Source of the DNA: Streptoverticillium olivoreticuli subsp. olivoreticuli
GTDB lineage: Bacteria; Actinomycetota; Actinomycetes; Streptomycetales; Streptomycetaceae
Reading direction: 5' to 3'
Assembly: GCF_003391135.1 (NCBI RefSeq)
Contig: NZ_CP031455.1
Location: 1,674,001 to 1,738,000, forward strand
DNA length: 64,000 bases
Shown: positions 1-11,500 of the stretch, piece by piece
How positions within the stretch are numbered: position 1 is the first letter of the stretch
How the letters are laid out: the number at the start of each line of letters is the position of its first letter
Made by a program: the position numbers and the translations under genes
Notes under the pieces: model-generated
Databases searched by the model: none
What the model saw: only the letters and a program-made list of their open reading frames with translations
What the model was told of the DNA's origin: nothing

Positions 1-3000
1 GTGAAGGCGGGGTCGTCCGAGGTGTCGAGCCGCAGGACCAGGTAGTTGGTGAAGAGGCCGACGAGGTCGTCGAGGCCCTCGTCCACCCGGCCGGCGATCG
101 GGGTGCCGACGGGGATGTCGGTGCCGGCGCCGGTCAGGGTCAGGGCGGTGGCCAGGGCCGTGTGCAGCACCATGAACAGGGTGGCGTCCTGCTTGGCGGC
201 CAGCTCCTGGAGGCCGCGGTGGACCTCCGGGGCGATCGCGAAGGGGACGGTCGCGCCCCGGTGGGTGGGGCTGTCCGGCCGCGGCCGGTCCATGGGGAGG
301 GTCACCTCCGCCGGGAGGCCGGCCAGCGCCTCGTTCCAGAAGGCTTGTCCCCGTGCGGCGAGGCTGTCCGGGTCGGAGGCGTCGCCCAGCAGTTCCCGCA
401 GCCAGAGGGTGTAGTCGGGGTACTGGAGGGCGAGCGGTTCCCAGCGGGGGCCGGTGCCCTCGCGCCGGGCCGCGTACGCGGCGGCGAGGTCGCCGAGCAG
501 CACGCCGACGGACCAGCCGTCGCCCGCGATGTGGTGCCACACCAGCACGAGGACGTGCTCGCCCTCGTCGACCTCGAACAGCACGGCCCGGAAGGGCGGT
601 TCGTTCCGCAGGTCGAACGCGTGGTGGGCGGCGTCGCGTACCCGGTCGGCCAGTTCGGCCTCGGTGGTGGTGACGACCGGCAGGGTGACGCGGGCGTCCT
701 CGGGCGGGAGCACGCGCTGGTACCGGTCGCCGTCGGGGCCGGGGAAGAGCGTCCGCAGCGCCTCGTGCCGGTCGACGACGTCCGTCAGCGCCGCTTCCAG
801 GGCCGCCCGGTCCGTGTCGCCGACGAGCCGGAGGGCGACGGGCATGTTCTTCAGGGTGCTGGAGGCCGCCGCGTTGTCCAGTGCGATCCGGAAGGTGCGG
901 TCCTGGGCCGGGGAGAGCGGGACGCGCTCGGGGCGCTCGTACGGCCTCGGCGCGGGCCGCCCGGCATCGGACCGTCGTTCCGCGACCCGTCCGGCCAGCT
1001 CGGCCACGGTGGGGGCGCCGAAGAGGTCGCGGAGGGTCAGCTCCGCGCCCAGTGCCGACCGGATCCGGCTGACCAGCCGGGTGGCGAGCAGCGAATGGCC
1101 GCCGAGGTCGAAGAAGTTGTCGTCGGCGCCCACGGACGCCAGGCCCAGGACGTCGGCGAACGCGCCGCAGAGGAGTTCCTCCACGGGGGTGCGCGCGGCG
1201 CGTCCGGCCGGGGCGGCGGCGAGGGCGGGCTCGGGCAGGGCCCTGCGGTCCAGCTTGCCGTTCACGGTCATGGGAAGCTCGTCGAGGGTGACGTAGGCGG
1301 ACGGGACCATGAACGCCGGCAGGACCTCGGCGAGGTGCCGCTTCAGGGCGGGCACGTCCGCGCCTGGGTCGCGGCGCCCGCGGGCGCCCAGCGGCGTGTT
1401 GACGTGCGCGGCGGGGTCGGGGTCGGCCTCCGGGTGGGTGCAGGCGGCCATCGGCCCGGTGGTGCCGGCGGGCAGGAAAGCGATGTCGAAGGTGTCGTGG
1501 CGGGCGGGCGACCAGGTGGCGACGGGCCGCAGACCGAGGGCCTCGCCGAGCCGGCAGAGCGCCTCCGGGTCCGCTCCCGGGCCCTGGACGGGTGTCGCGG
1601 GCACGTCGCCGGGGCGGCCGAGTCCGGCCAGGGCGGAGAACTCGGCCAGCAGGCGGCCGTTGGGCACGCCGGTGATCCGCAGTCCGGTGCCGCCGGTGGC
1701 CAGCCGGGCCGCGAGGGCGGCGACGCCGTCGGTTCCCGTACCGTCGGGGACGAGCCGCTGCCAGGGCAGTTCCTCCAGGCCGTCCACCGGCAGGAACGCG
1801 GCCTCCGGCCGGACCGTGGCCGTGCCGGATGCCTTGCGGAGCACCGCCTCGTAGCGGTGGCGGGTCAGCTCGTTGTGGTGCAGGCCGCGCTTGAGGCGGA
1901 TGTCGACGCCGGTGACCCGGTCGTCGGCGGCGGCCAGGGCGGTGAAGTACTCCGGGGCCACCAGGAGTTCGGACTCGGCGTCGATCGCGTGGTCGAGCGC
2001 GTCGGTCCCGTCCGGCCCGAAGGTGTCGGCGGCCGGCCGGTGGCCCGCCACGCCCGCCTGGAGGGCGCGCCGCGTCCGCAGGTTGCGTACGTCGCCGACG
2101 TACACGGTGCCGCCCGGTGCGAGCAGGCCGATGCACTTGCCGAGGACCTCGGAGAGGTAGCCGGCGTCGGGGAAGTACTGCGCGACGGAGTTGATCACGA
2201 TGGTGTCGAAGAAGTCCGCCGGCAGTCCGTCGACGTCGTCGGCGGGCCGGCAGCGCAGTTCGACCTTCCCGGCGAGCTCCGGGTCGGCGGCGACGTGGGC
2301 GGTCAGCCTCGCCACGGCGGCCGGGGAGAAGTCGGTGCCCCAGTACGTCTCGCAGTGTCCGGCCAGCCGGGACAGCAGCAGGCCGGCGCCGACGCCGATC
2401 TCCAGCACGCGGCGCGGCCGCAGCTCGGCGATCCGGGCCACCGTCGCGTCCCGCCACTCCCGCATCTGCTCCAGCGGGATCGGCTCACCGTCGTAGGTGC
2501 TGTCCCAGCCGCGGAAGTCCTCGCCCCAGGGCGCCGGCCCGGAGGCCGCGTACACCTGGTCGTGGATGTCCCGCCATTCGTCGACGAGTTCCCCGCCGGG
2601 AGCGTCCGCGCCGGAGGCGGGGACGACGTACGCGACCAGGCGCACGTCACCCGGGGTCTCCTCGCGGGCCACGACCGCGGCCCGGCCCACCGAGGGGTGT
2701 TCCAGGAGGCGGGCCTCGATCTCGCCGAGTTCGACCCGGTGGCCGCGGACCTTCACCTGCTCGTCCGCCCGGCCCCGGAACACCAGCTGTCCGCCGGGCG
2801 TCCAGGCCACGACGTCGCCGGTGCGGTACATCCGCTCACCGGGGGCGCCGAACGGGCAGGCGACGAAGCGTCCCGCCGTCAGGCCCGGCCGGTTCAGGTA
2901 GCCGTGGGCGAGGAGGCCGGGGCCCGCCAGGTACAGGTCGCCGGCCACACCCGGCGGCACCGGGCGCAGCCGGGCGTCCAGGACGTACACGCGGGCGTTG

Positions 3001-6000
3001 GTGATCGGGCGGCCGATGGGCACCGGTCCGGTGCCGACGGTCTCCGCCGACAGGGCGCCGCTCATGGTGGCGCACACCGTGCCCTCGGTCGGCCCGTAGA
3101 CGTTGACCATCAGCCGCCCGGGGGCCCACCGTTCGACCAGGGGCGCGGGGCAGATCTCGCCGCCGGTCACGACGGTGCGCAGGAGGCCGAGCGTGGACTC
3201 GGCGCCCGGGGGCACGGCCTCCAGCGCCGTGGGGGTGATCGACAGATGGGTGATCCGGCGTGCCGCGAGGGTCCCGGCGAGCGCCTCGCCGACCGGCGCC
3301 CCGTCGGTGTCGGGCAGGACCAGGGTGCCGCCGCCGGCCAGGGCCATGAGGAGGTCCCAGACGGAGGCGTCGAAGCTGGGCGAGGAGAGCTGGAGCACCC
3401 GGCTCGTGGTGTCGACCGCGAGGCCCGCGGCCATGGCGGCGGCGAGGGCGGGCAGGCCCTTGTGCGGGACGACGACGCCCTTGGGACGGCCGGTCGAGCC
3501 GGAGGTGTAGATGACGTACGCCGGGTCGTCCGGGCGCGGGGGCCGTACGGGCGCGTCCGGTGCCGCGGCGGTCTCCGGGGCGTCGAGGAGCCAGTGCTCC
3601 ACGCCGGTCCCGGGGAGCGTCTTCGCGGTCGGGCCGTCCGTCAGCAGCAGCTTCGGGGCGGCGTCGGAGAGCATGAAGCGGATCCGCGCGTCCGGGTATC
3701 CGGGGTCCAGCGGCAGGTAGGCGGCGCCGGCCTTGAGCACGCCCAGCACCGCGACGAGAAGTTCGGCGGAGCGCGGCAGGGCGAGCGCCACGAGGTCCCC
3801 GGAGCCCACGCCGGCGGCGGTCAGGCGCCGTGCCAGTCGGCCGGCGCGGGCGTCCAGTTCGGCGTAGGTCGTCTCCTCGCCGCCGTGGTCGACCGCCACC
3901 GCGGCGGGCGTGCGGGCGGCCCGGTCCTCGAAGAGGGCGGGCAGGGTCGCCGGGCCGGACAGTTCCACGGCGGTGTCGTTCCAGCCGTCGAGCACGTCGT
4001 GGCGGTCCCGCGCGGAGAGCGGGTCCAGCTCTCCCACGGGGGCGCCGGGGTCGGCGACGGCCTGCTCCAGGACCCGCAGCAGGCGGCCGACGAGCCCTTC
4101 GACCGTGGCGCGGTCGAACAGCTCGGTGGCGTACTCCACGACTCCGTCCAGGCCCACCGGACGGCCCTCGGCGTCCTCCCGCTCGTCCAGGGAGAAGAAG
4201 AGGTCGAGCCGGGAGGTGCCGGTGCCCGCCCATTCCATGTGGGTGCGCAGGCCGGGCAGGTCGATCTCGGCGCGCCGGTTGTTCTGGAGCACGAGCGCGA
4301 CCTGGAAGAGCGGGTGGCGGGCGGCCGAGCGGACCGGGGCGAGGGTCTCCACGAGGTGCTCGAACGGCACGTCCTGGTGGGCGTAGGCGGCCAGCGCCGA
4401 CCGCCGTACGCGGCCGAGGAGTTCGGCGAACGTCGGGTCGCCGGAGAGGTCGGCGCGCAGGACGAGGGTGTTGACGAAGAAGCCCACCAGTCCGTCGAGG
4501 GCGTCGTCGAGCCGGCCGGCGACGCCGAAGCCGATGGGGATGTCCTCGCCCGCGCCGAGCCGGGTCAGCAGGGCGGCCAGCCCGGCCTGGAGCACCATGG
4601 AGGAGGTGGCGCCGTGTTCGCGGGCCACCCGGTGCAGCCCCTCGTGGAGCTCGGGTCCCACCTCGAACGGGACGTACCCGCCCCGGTGGGAGGCGACGGC
4701 GGGCCGGGGCCGGTCGTAAGGCAGGGCCAGTTCCCCGGGGGCTCCGGCCAACTCGTCGCGCCAGTAGGCCACCTGGCGGGACATCACGCTGTCCGGGTCG
4801 TCCTCGGCGCCCAGCAGTTCGCGCTGCCACAGCGTGTAGTCGACGTACTGGACGGGCAGTTCGGCCCAGTCGGGGCCGTGTCCGGCGCGCCGGGCGCGGT
4901 AGGCCTCGGACAAGTCGCGCGTCAGCGGGCCGAGGGACCAGCCGTCGCCGGCGACGTGGTGCAGGACGAACAGGAGGACGTGCTCCCGCTCGGAGACCCG
5001 CAGCAGGGTCGTGCGGACCGGGGGTTCGCAGGACAGGTCGAATCCGTGCCGGGCCGCGGCCTCGATCTCCGCCGCCAGGCCCTCCTCGGGGACGGGCACG
5101 GCGGTCAGGCCGGGCCACGCCTCGGCCGGGTCGAGCACCAGCTGCCGGGGGACGCCCGCGGTCTCGGGGAAGACGGTCCGCAGGCTCTCGTGCCGGCCGA
5201 TCACGTCGCGGAGGGCCGCCTCCAGGGCGGGCACGTCCAGCTCGCCCGACATCCGCATGGCGGCGGGCATGTTGTAGGTGGCGCCGGGGCCCTCCAGCTT
5301 GTGGAGGAACCACAGCCGCTGCTGCGCGTACGACAGCGGGACCGGCTCGGGGCGGGGCCGGCGCGCCAGCGCGGGGCGCGCCGCCGCGGCGGTGTCCAGG
5401 CGGATGGCCAGGCCGGCGGGCGTGGGTGCCTCGAAGACGTCCCGTACGGGCAGTTCGGCCCCGAACGCGGTGCGGACGCGGGAGGCCAGCCGGGTGGCCA
5501 GGAGCGAGTGGCCGCCGAGGTCGAAGAAGCTGTCCTCGGCGCCGACGGCGTCGACGCCGAGGATCTCGGCGAAGAGGCCGCAGAGCATCTCCTCGGCCGG
5601 GGTGCGCGGCGGCCGTGAGGCGGTCGCGGTGACGGCGGAGAGGTCCGGGGCGGGCAGGGCCTTGCGGTCGATCTTGCCGTGCGCGGTCAGCGGCAGGGCG
5701 GGCAGGACCGTCACGACGGCGGGGACCATGTAGCCGGGCAGCAGTCCGCCCACGTGGGCGCGCACGGCCGCCGGGTCGGTGGCTCCGGTGACGTAGCCGC
5801 ACAGCTGGGGCCGCCCGGCGGGGTCGTGGGCGAGGGAGGCGACGGCGCCGGTGACGCCGGGCACGCCGCGCAGGGCCGCCTCGATCTCGCCGAGTTCGAC
5901 GCGGTGGCCGCGGACCTTGATCTGGAAGTCGCGGCGGCCCAGGAACTCCAGCTGCCCGTCGGCCCGCCACCGCACCTGGTCGCCGGTGCGGTACATGCGC

Positions 6001-8543
6001 TCCCCGGGGGCCGGGGCGTAGGGGTCGGCCACGAACACGGCGGCGGTGCGCACCGGGTCGGCCACGTAGCCGCGGCCGACGCCGCGCCCGGCGACGTACA
6101 GCTCGCCGGGGACGCCGACGGGGACCGGGCGCAGCCGCTCGTCCAGGACGTAGAAGCGGGTGTTGCGCACGGGCTTGCCGATGGGGGTGCGGGCACCGGT
6201 GACGGGGCCTGTGAGCACCGCGTGGGCGACGTCGTCCGAACACTCGGTGGGCCCGTAGGCGTTGACGACGGGCACGTCCGGGTAGCGGGCGAACCAGCGG
6301 TCGCACAGCTCGGGCGGCAGTTCCTCGCCGGTGACCATCAGCCACCGGAGGCCCGTGAGGTCCGGTGCGCGCAGCCCGGCGTCCCAGGCGTCGAGGGCGG
6401 TGCGCAGCAGGGAGGGGACGACCTCCAGGACGGTGACGTCCTCGTCCTCCACGACGCCGAACAGGGCCTCGGGGTCGGCGGCCGTGGCGTGGTCGACGAC
6501 GCGGGCGCGGCCGCCGATGGCCAGCGGCGCGAGCATCTGCCAGACGGCGACGTCGAACGTGAGCGGGGCGTTCTGGACGACGGCGTCCTCGGCGGTCAGC
6601 CTGAGGTCGGCGACCTTGGCGGAGAGGTGGTTGGCCATGCCGCCGCGGTGGACCATGGCGCCCTTCGGGCGGCCGGTCGAACCGGACGTGAAGATCACGT
6701 AGGCGAGGTCCAGCGGGGACGCCGGGGCCACGTCCCAGGGCCGCGGCCGGCCGTCGTCGGCGGCGCGCAGCGGCAGCACCGGCACCTCGGCACCGGAGGC
6801 GGCCACCACCTGCGCGGCCAGGGGCTCCAGCCCCTCCTCCACCAGCAGGACGCGCACGCCGCCGTCGGCGACCACGCCCCCGGAGCGGCCGGCCGGGGCC
6901 GCCGGGTCCAGCGGGACGAACGCGCCCGCGGCGCCCAGCACTCCGAGGACGCCCGCGACGAACCCGGTGCCGGGCCCGGCCAGCAGGCCGACCACCCGGC
7001 CGCGCTCCCACTCCGGGAGTTCCCGCAGCCGGGCCGTCACGCCGGCGGCTCGCGCGGCCAGGGCGGCGTAGCTCACCTCGCCCGAGCCGTCGACCACGGC
7101 GACGTGGTCGGGCCGGGCCTCCGAGAGTTCCCGGACGCACTCCACCACATCGCCCACGCCGCCCTCGCGGACGGTGTCGTTCCAGCCTTCCAGGACGTCG
7201 TGGCGCTCCCGGGCGGACAGCACCTCCAGGCGGCCCACGGGCACGCCCGGCGCGGCCACGGCCTGCTCCAGGACGCGTGTGAGGCGGGCGGCCAGCGCCA
7301 CGGCCGTGGGGTGGTCGAAGAGTTCGGCGGCGTACTCCAGGGTGCCGTCGAGCCCGGCCGGGGCACCGTCCGCGCCCAGCCGTTCGGCGAGGGAGAAGGA
7401 CAGGTCGAAGCGGGAGGTGCCGGTGCCCGGCCACTCCGGCCGGGTCCGCAGGCCGGGGAAGGCGAACTCGGCCTGCTGGTGCCGGAGCAGCAGCGCCACC
7501 TGGAAGAGGGGGTGGCGGGCGGCGGAGGGGGCCGGGGCGAGGGCCGCGACCAGGTGCTCGTAGGGCACGTCCTGGTGCCCGTAGGCCTCCTGGGCGCGCT
7601 CCCGCACCCGGCCCAGCAGCTCGGTGAACGTGGGGTCGCCGGACACGTCGGTGCGCAGGACGAGGGTGTTGGCGAAGAGGCCGACCAGGCCGTCGAGGGC
7701 CTCGTCCGGGCGCCCGGTCACGTCGAAGCCGACGGGTATGTCCTCACCGGCGCCCATGCGGGAGAGCATCGCCGCGAGGCCGGCCTGGAGGACCAGGAAC
7801 AGGGTCGTGCCGTGCTCGCGGGCGGCCCGTCGCAGACCGGCGTGCAGCTCGGGGCCGAGCGCGAAGGACACGTGTCCGCCGCGGTAGGACGCGACGGCCG
7901 GCCGCGGCCGGTCGTGGGGCAGCGCCAGCTCCTCCGGCGCGCCGTCCAGCGCCTGCCGCCAGTAGGCGCCCTGCCGGGCCAGGAGGCCGTCGGGGTCGTC
8001 CTCGGCGCCGAGCAGCTCGCGCTGCCACAGGGTGTAGTCCGTGTACCGCACGGGGAGTTCCGTCCAGTCCGGCGCCCCGCCCTCGCGCCGGGCCGCGTAG
8101 GCCGTCGACAGGTCGCGGGCCAGCGGGCCCAGCGACCAGCCGTCGCCGGCGATCCGGTGCAGCGTGACGACGAGGACGTGCTGCCGCTCCGACAGCCGCA
8201 GGAGCGTCGCCCGCAGGGGCGGTTCGCAGGACAGGTCGAAGGCGTACCGTGCCGCGTTCTCGGTCTCCGCCTCCAGGGCGTCCTCGGAGACGGGCACGAT
8301 CTTCATGCCGGGCCAGGCCTCGACCTGGTCCAGGACGAGCAGCCGGGGTACGCCCGCGGTCTCGGGGAAGACGGTGCGCAGGCTCTCGTGCCGGCCGATC
8401 ACGTCACGGAGTGCCGCCTCCAGGGCGTCGGTGTCCAGTTCTCCCGTCAGCCGTAGCGCGAAGGGGAGGTTGTACGTGGCGCCGGGTCCCTCCAGCTTGT
8501 GCAGGAACCACAGCCGCTGCTGCGCGAACGACAACGGGATCAT
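1..8543 (-). CDS. Nonribosomal peptide synthetase, C-A-PCP-C-A(N-MT)-PCP-C..., 3' end outside window
   Basis: About 2847 residues are visible and there is no stop before the left edge. Domains, by motif: C1 (residues ~1-440), A1 (~465-960), PCP1 (~978-1038, LGGHSL), C2 (~1066-1511), A2 (~1528-2434) with an inserted SAM methyltransferase (~1980-2350, LEIGVGAG and NSVAQYFP motifs, between A8 and A10), PCP2 (~2451-2511), and the start of C3. C2 and C3 keep HHxxxDG (HHVAGDG, HHIAGDG), but C1 reads HRIAGDG and lacks the second, catalytic His. Both A domains end in GK(I/L)DR with the catalytic Lys. My specificity readings are DVWEMTADDK for A1 (acidic pocket, substrate not assigned) and DAWSVGVVCK for A2 (resembles Phe/aromatic codes; tentative). 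No epimerase is seen. The ATG at 8543 overlaps the upstream PKS stop (ATGA), so translation is coupled. The inferred role is to extend the PKS chain with amino acids, one of them N-methylated. Confidence 0.95.
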   Translation of the reverse strand, partial: MIPLSFAQQRLWFLHKLEGPGATYNLPFALRLTGELDTDALEAALRDVIGRHESLRTVFPETAGVPRLLVLDQVEAWPGMKIVPVSEDALEAETENAARYAFDLSCEPPLRATLLRLSERQHVLVVTLHRIAGDGWSLGPLARDLSTAYAARREGGAPDWTELPVRYTDYTLWQRELLGAEDDPDGLLARQGAYWRQALDGAPEELALPHDRPRPAVASYRGGHVSFALGPELHAGLRRAAREHGTTLFLVLQAGLAAMLSRMGAGEDIPVGFDVTGRPDEALDGLVGLFANTLVLRTDVSGDPTFTELLGRVRERAQEAYGHQDVPYEHLVAALAPAPSAARHPLFQVALLLRHQQAEFAFPGLRTRPEWPGTGTSRFDLSFSLAERLGADGAPAGLDGTLEYAAELFDHPTAVALAARLTRVLEQAVAAPGVPVGRLEVLSARERHDVLEGWNDTVREGGVGDVVECVRELSEARPDHVAVVDGSGEVSYAALAARAAGVTARLRELPEWERGRVVGLLAGPGTGFVAGVLGVLGAAGAFVPLDPAAPAGRSGGVVADGGVRVLLVEEGLEPLAAQVVAASGAEVPVLPLRAADDGRPRPWDVAPASPLDLAYVIFTSGSTGRPKGAMVHRGGMANHLSAKVADLRLTAEDAVVQNAPLTFDVAVWQMLAPLAIGGRARVVDHATAADPEALFGVVEDEDVTVLEVVPSLLRTALDAWDAGLRAPDLTGLRWLMVTGEELPPELCDRWFARYPDVPVVNAYGPTECSDDVAHAVLTGPVTGARTPIGKPVRNTRFYVLDERLRPVPVGVPGELYVAGRGVGRGYVADPVRTAAVFVADPYAPAPGERMYRTGDQVRWRADGQLEFLGRRDFQIKVRGHRVELGEIEAALRGVPGVTGAVASLAHDPAGRPQLCGYVTGATDPAAVRAHVGGLLPGYMVPAVVTVLPALPLTAHGKIDRKALPAPDLSAVTATASRPPRTPAEEMLCGLFAEILGVDAVGAEDSFFDLGGHSLLATRLASRVRTAFGAELPVRDVFEAPTPAGLAIRLDTAAAARPALARRPRPEPVPLSYAQQRLWFLHKLEGPGATYNMPAAMRMSGELDVPALEAALRDVIGRHESLRTVFPETAGVPRQLVLDPAEAWPGLTAVPVPEEGLAAEIEAAARHGFDLSCEPPVRTTLLRVSEREHVLLFVLHHVAGDGWSLGPLTRDLSEAYRARRAGHGPDWAELPVQYVDYTLWQRELLGAEDDPDSVMSRQVAYWRDELAGAPGELALPYDRPRPAVASHRGGYVPFEVGPELHEGLHRVAREHGATSSMVLQAGLAALLTRLGAGEDIPIGFGVAGRLDDALDGLVGFFVNTLVLRADLSGDPTFAELLGRVRRSALAAYAHQDVPFEHLVETLAPVRSAARHPLFQVALVLQNNRRAEIDLPGLRTHMEWAGTGTSRLDLFFSLDEREDAEGRPVGLDGVVEYATELFDRATVEGLVGRLLRVLEQAVADPGAPVGELDPLSARDRHDVLDGWNDTAVELSGPATLPALFEDRAARTPAAVAVDHGGEETTYAELDARAGRLARRLTAAGVGSGDLVALALPRSAELLVAVLGVLKAGAAYLPLDPGYPDARIRFMLSDAAPKLLLTDGPTAKTLPGTGVEHWLLDAPETAAAPDAPVRPPRPDDPAYVIYTSGSTGRPKGVVVPHKGLPALAAAMAAGLAVDTTSRVLQLSSPSFDASVWDLLMALAGGGTLVLPDTDGAPVGEALAGTLAARRITHLSITPTALEAVPPGAESTLGLLRTVVTGGEICPAPLVERWAPGRLMVNVYGPTEGTVCATMSGALSAETVGTGPVPIGRPITNARVYVLDARLRPVPPGVAGDLYLAGPGLLAHGYLNRPGLTAGRFVACPFGAPGERMYRTGDVVAWTPGGQLVFRGRADEQVKVRGHRVELGEIEARLLEHPSVGRAAVVAREETPGDVRLVAYVVPASGADAPGGELVDEWRDIHDQVYAASGPAPWGEDFRGWDSTYDGEPIPLEQMREWRDATVARIAELRPRRVLEIGVGAGLLLSRLAGHCETYWGTDFSPAAVARLTAHVAADPELAGKVELRCRPADDVDGLPADFFDTIVINSVAQYFPDAGYLSEVLGKCIGLLAPGGTVYVGDVRNLRTRRALQAGVAGHRPAADTFGPDGTDALDHAIDAESELLVAPEYFTALAAADDRVTGVDIRLKRGLHHNELTRHRYEAVLRKASGTATVRPEAAFLPVDGLEELPWQRLVPDGTGTDGVAALAARLATGGTGLRITGVPNGRLLAEFSALAGLGRPGDVPATPVQGPGADPEALCRLGEALGLRPVATWSPARHDTFDIAFLPAGTTGPMAACTHPEADPDPAAHVNTPLGARGRRDPGADVPALKRHLAEVLPAFMVPSAYVTLDELPMTVNGKLDRRALPEPALAAAPAGRAARTPVEELLCGAFADVLGLASVGADDNFFDLGGHSLLATRLVSRIRSALGAELTLRDLFGAPTVAELAGRVAERRSDAGRPAPRPYERPERVPLSPAQDRTFRIALDNAAASSTLKNMPVALRLVGDTDRAALEAALTDVVDRHEALRTLFPGPDGDRYQRVLPPEDARVTLPVVTTTEAELADRVRDAAHHAFDLRNEPPFRAVLFEVDEGEHVLVLVWHHIAGDGWSVGVLLGDLAAAYAARREGTGPRWEPLALQYPDYTLWLRELLGDASDPDSLAARGQAFWNEALAGLPAEVTLPMDRPRPDSPTHRGATVPFAIAPEVHRGLQELAAKQDATLFMVLHTALATALTLTGAGTDIPVGTPIAGRVDEGLDDLVGLFTNYLVLRLDTSDDPAF

Positions 8544-11500
8544 GAAGCATCTCCTTCTCGGAACATCCTGCGGAGCACCGGCCGCGCGGGTACGGCCTCG
8601 CGCGCCGGCCGTGTCGCCAGCGCCGCCAGCGCCGCGGGGGTCGGCGCCTCGAACACCTCCCGCGTCGACAGCTCCACACCGAGGGCGCGGCCGGCCCGGG
8701 CGGCGAGCCGGGCGGCCTGGAGCGAGTCGCCGCCCAGGGTGAAGAAGTCGTCGTGGGGTCTCACTCGACCGAGCTTCAGGGTCTCGGCGAAGAGCGCGCA
8801 CAGCGTCGCCGACGCGTCCGCCTCCCCGGCGGACGGTGTCGCGTCGCCGACGCGCCCGTCCGGTTCGTGCGCCACGCGCTCCAGCAGCGCGCACCACGCG
8901 TCGAGCAGCCCTTGGGCGGTCGTCGCGTCGAAGCGGTTGGCGTCGTACTTGAGGTAGAGGCGGAAGCCGTCGGCCTCCTGGAGGATCTCCGCCTCCAGCT
9001 CGAACTCGCTCTCCTGGCGCACACCTTCGAAGACCTGGAGGCCGAGCTCGCCGGGGGCCGCCTCCCTGGCGTCGGTGAACAGCGCGGCCTCTTCGAAGTT
9101 CTGGTACGAGAGGCTGGTGCGGACCAGTGGCGACCGGGTCCCGTCGCGCCGTACGTCGAGGGCACGGACGATCGCCGGGAACGGGCAGGCGGCGTGTTCG
9201 AGGCCACCCAGCACCGCGCGCCGCACCGACGTGAGGAGGTCCCCGTAGGTGTCGTCGCCGTCGACGGCGCAGCGGATCGGCAGCAGGTTCACGAAGTGGC
9301 CGACGACGTCGCGGAAGCGGGCGTCGGGGCGACCGGCGGCCGGGAGGCCGACGACGAGGTCGGACTCCCCGGTCACCCGGCGCAGGAACGCCATGTACGA
9401 GGCGAGGAAGACCACGGCCAGGCCGGCCCGGCGCTCACGTGCGCGGGCGGTGAGCGCCGCGGACAGCTCGGGCGTGAGCTTCGCGGTCACCTCCTCGCCG
9501 CGCGGGGTGGCCGCCGGGTCGAAGGGCCGGTCGCCGGGGAGGTCGAGCGCCCGCCGGGGGGCGCGCAGCTCCTGGGTCCAGTAGGCGAGGTGCGCCTCGC
9601 CCTCGGGGCTGTCGAGCATCGCGGCCTCCCAGGCCGTGAACTCGGCATACCCGGCGCTCTCGGCCGGCCCTTCGAGGGCCTCCGGGGCCCCTGCGGACCG
9701 CACGGCGGCGCGGTAGGCCTCGGTCAGCGAGCGGACGAGGAGTCCGGCCGAGATCCCGTCGAGGACGATGTGGTGCGCCGTGATCAGCAGGACGCGGCGC
9801 GCCTCCTCCGTGCCGTCCGGCGTCACGAAGGTCAGGAGGTGCGCGCGGGCGAGGGGCCCGTCCGCGAGGTCGAAGGGAACGGTCACCTTCTCGCGGACCC
9901 GGGCGACCCGGACGGCGTGCGACTCCGCGACGAGATCGGCGCGTGCGAACGGGACGCGGCGCGGTCCGCCGGTCTCCATGTACGGCACGCCGTCGTCCTC
10001 GCGGAAGACCGCGCCGAGCACCGGGTGCCTGTCGGTCAGGGAGCGGACGGCCGCTTCGAGCGCGCGCTCGTCGAGCTCGCCACGGACCTCGAAGACGAGG
10101 GGGACGTGGTAGGCCGTCGTGTCCGGGGAGATCCGCTGGGTGAGCCAGAGGCCCAGCTGGGCCTGGGACAGGCCCGACCGCTCGGGTCCTGGCGCGGGCG
10201 CCGGTTCGTCGGCGGGCTCGGGCGTCTCCTCCTCCGCCGGGGCGGGCAGCAGGCTCGTGAGGAGCGCCTCCACCCGGGCGGTGCCGGTCCCGAGGAAGTG
10301 CTCGGCGAGCTCCCCGACGGTCTCCACGTCGAAGAGGAGTGTGGTGGGCACCTCGCCGAGGTCCTCGCGCAGGGTGCCGGTGAGCCGGAGGATGAAGATG
10401 GAGTCCATGCCGTAGTCGGCGAGTGGCACCGACGGGTCGATCTTCTCCGCGGGGATCTTCAGCGTGGCGGCCGCCTTGTCGCGGAGGTAGCCGATCATGG
10501 CCTCGGTGCGGATGGCCGCGGTGGCGCGGCCGTCCGTACGGGCTTCGACGACGGCGGGTGCAGGCGTCGTCGCCGCCGTGGCGGAGGGCTCCGGCGCCAC
10601 GGGCTCCGGGAGGGAGGGCTCCGGGAGGGAGGGCTCCGGGAGGGAGGGCTCCGGCGTGATGCCGCCGCGCGGCTCCCCCGCCGCCCCGGACACCGGCCGG
10701 GCCGTGCGGCCCTCGACCCGCTGCCGGGCGATGCCGTCGCTCCGGGCGGCGATGATCTGCTGGCCGAGCTCACGCGCCTCCGGCAGGACCATGACGACCG
10801 ACGGGAAGCCCTCGCCCTCCAGCACCTCGCGCCAGCGCTCGGGCGACAGCGCGGGCGAGCCGGGGACGCGCAGCGAGGTGTCCTCGAAGAGCCACCAGCC
10901 GTCCAGCAGCCCGAAGGTGAGGTGTCCGAAGAGGTCGAACCCGGAGAGCTCGTTGAGGAGGAGCCAGCCCCCGTCCCGGAGGGCCGCCTTCACGTTGCGG
11001 AGGGTGTTCCGGGTGTCGCGTGTGGCGTGCAGGACGTTGGCGGCGATGACGAGGTCATAGCTTCCGGGGTCGATCCCCTGGCCCGCGAGGGGCTGTTCGG
11101 CGTCCAGCCTGGCGCACGTGAGGTACGGCACGTCCGTCCCGTACGAGGCGCGCGCGTCGTTGAGGAACGCCTGCGACAGGTCGGTGTAGGTGTACGTCCC
11201 GATGTGCTCGCGGTAGGGGCGCAGCGCGGCGAACATCCCGGCGCTGGTCCCTCCGGTGCCGGCGCCGATCTCCAGGATGCGCAGCCGCGCGCCGGGGTCC
11301 TTGTCCAGCCGCTCGGTCACGATCGCGACGGCTGCGTCGCACATGGCGCGGTTGTAGGTGTCCGCCACCTGGTTGTTCCGGTAGCAGCCCTCGACGAGTT
11401 CGACGGAGCCGCGCGGGAACATCACGTCCGTGGGCCGGACCGCGCCGGTGAGGATGCCGGGCAGCGCGCGGAGCATGGTGTCGACGAGCTCCAGCCGGGC

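Noticed and set aside
162-5618. 1818-residue plus-strand ORF
   Set aside because: Shadow of the NRPS gene on the other strand; low-complexity Gly/Val/Arg-rich translation without domains.
2836-7434. 1532-residue minus-strand ORF
   Set aside because: Wrong frame of the NRPS gene; Arg-rich and without motifs, while the frame from 8543 gives intact C, A and PCP motifs.
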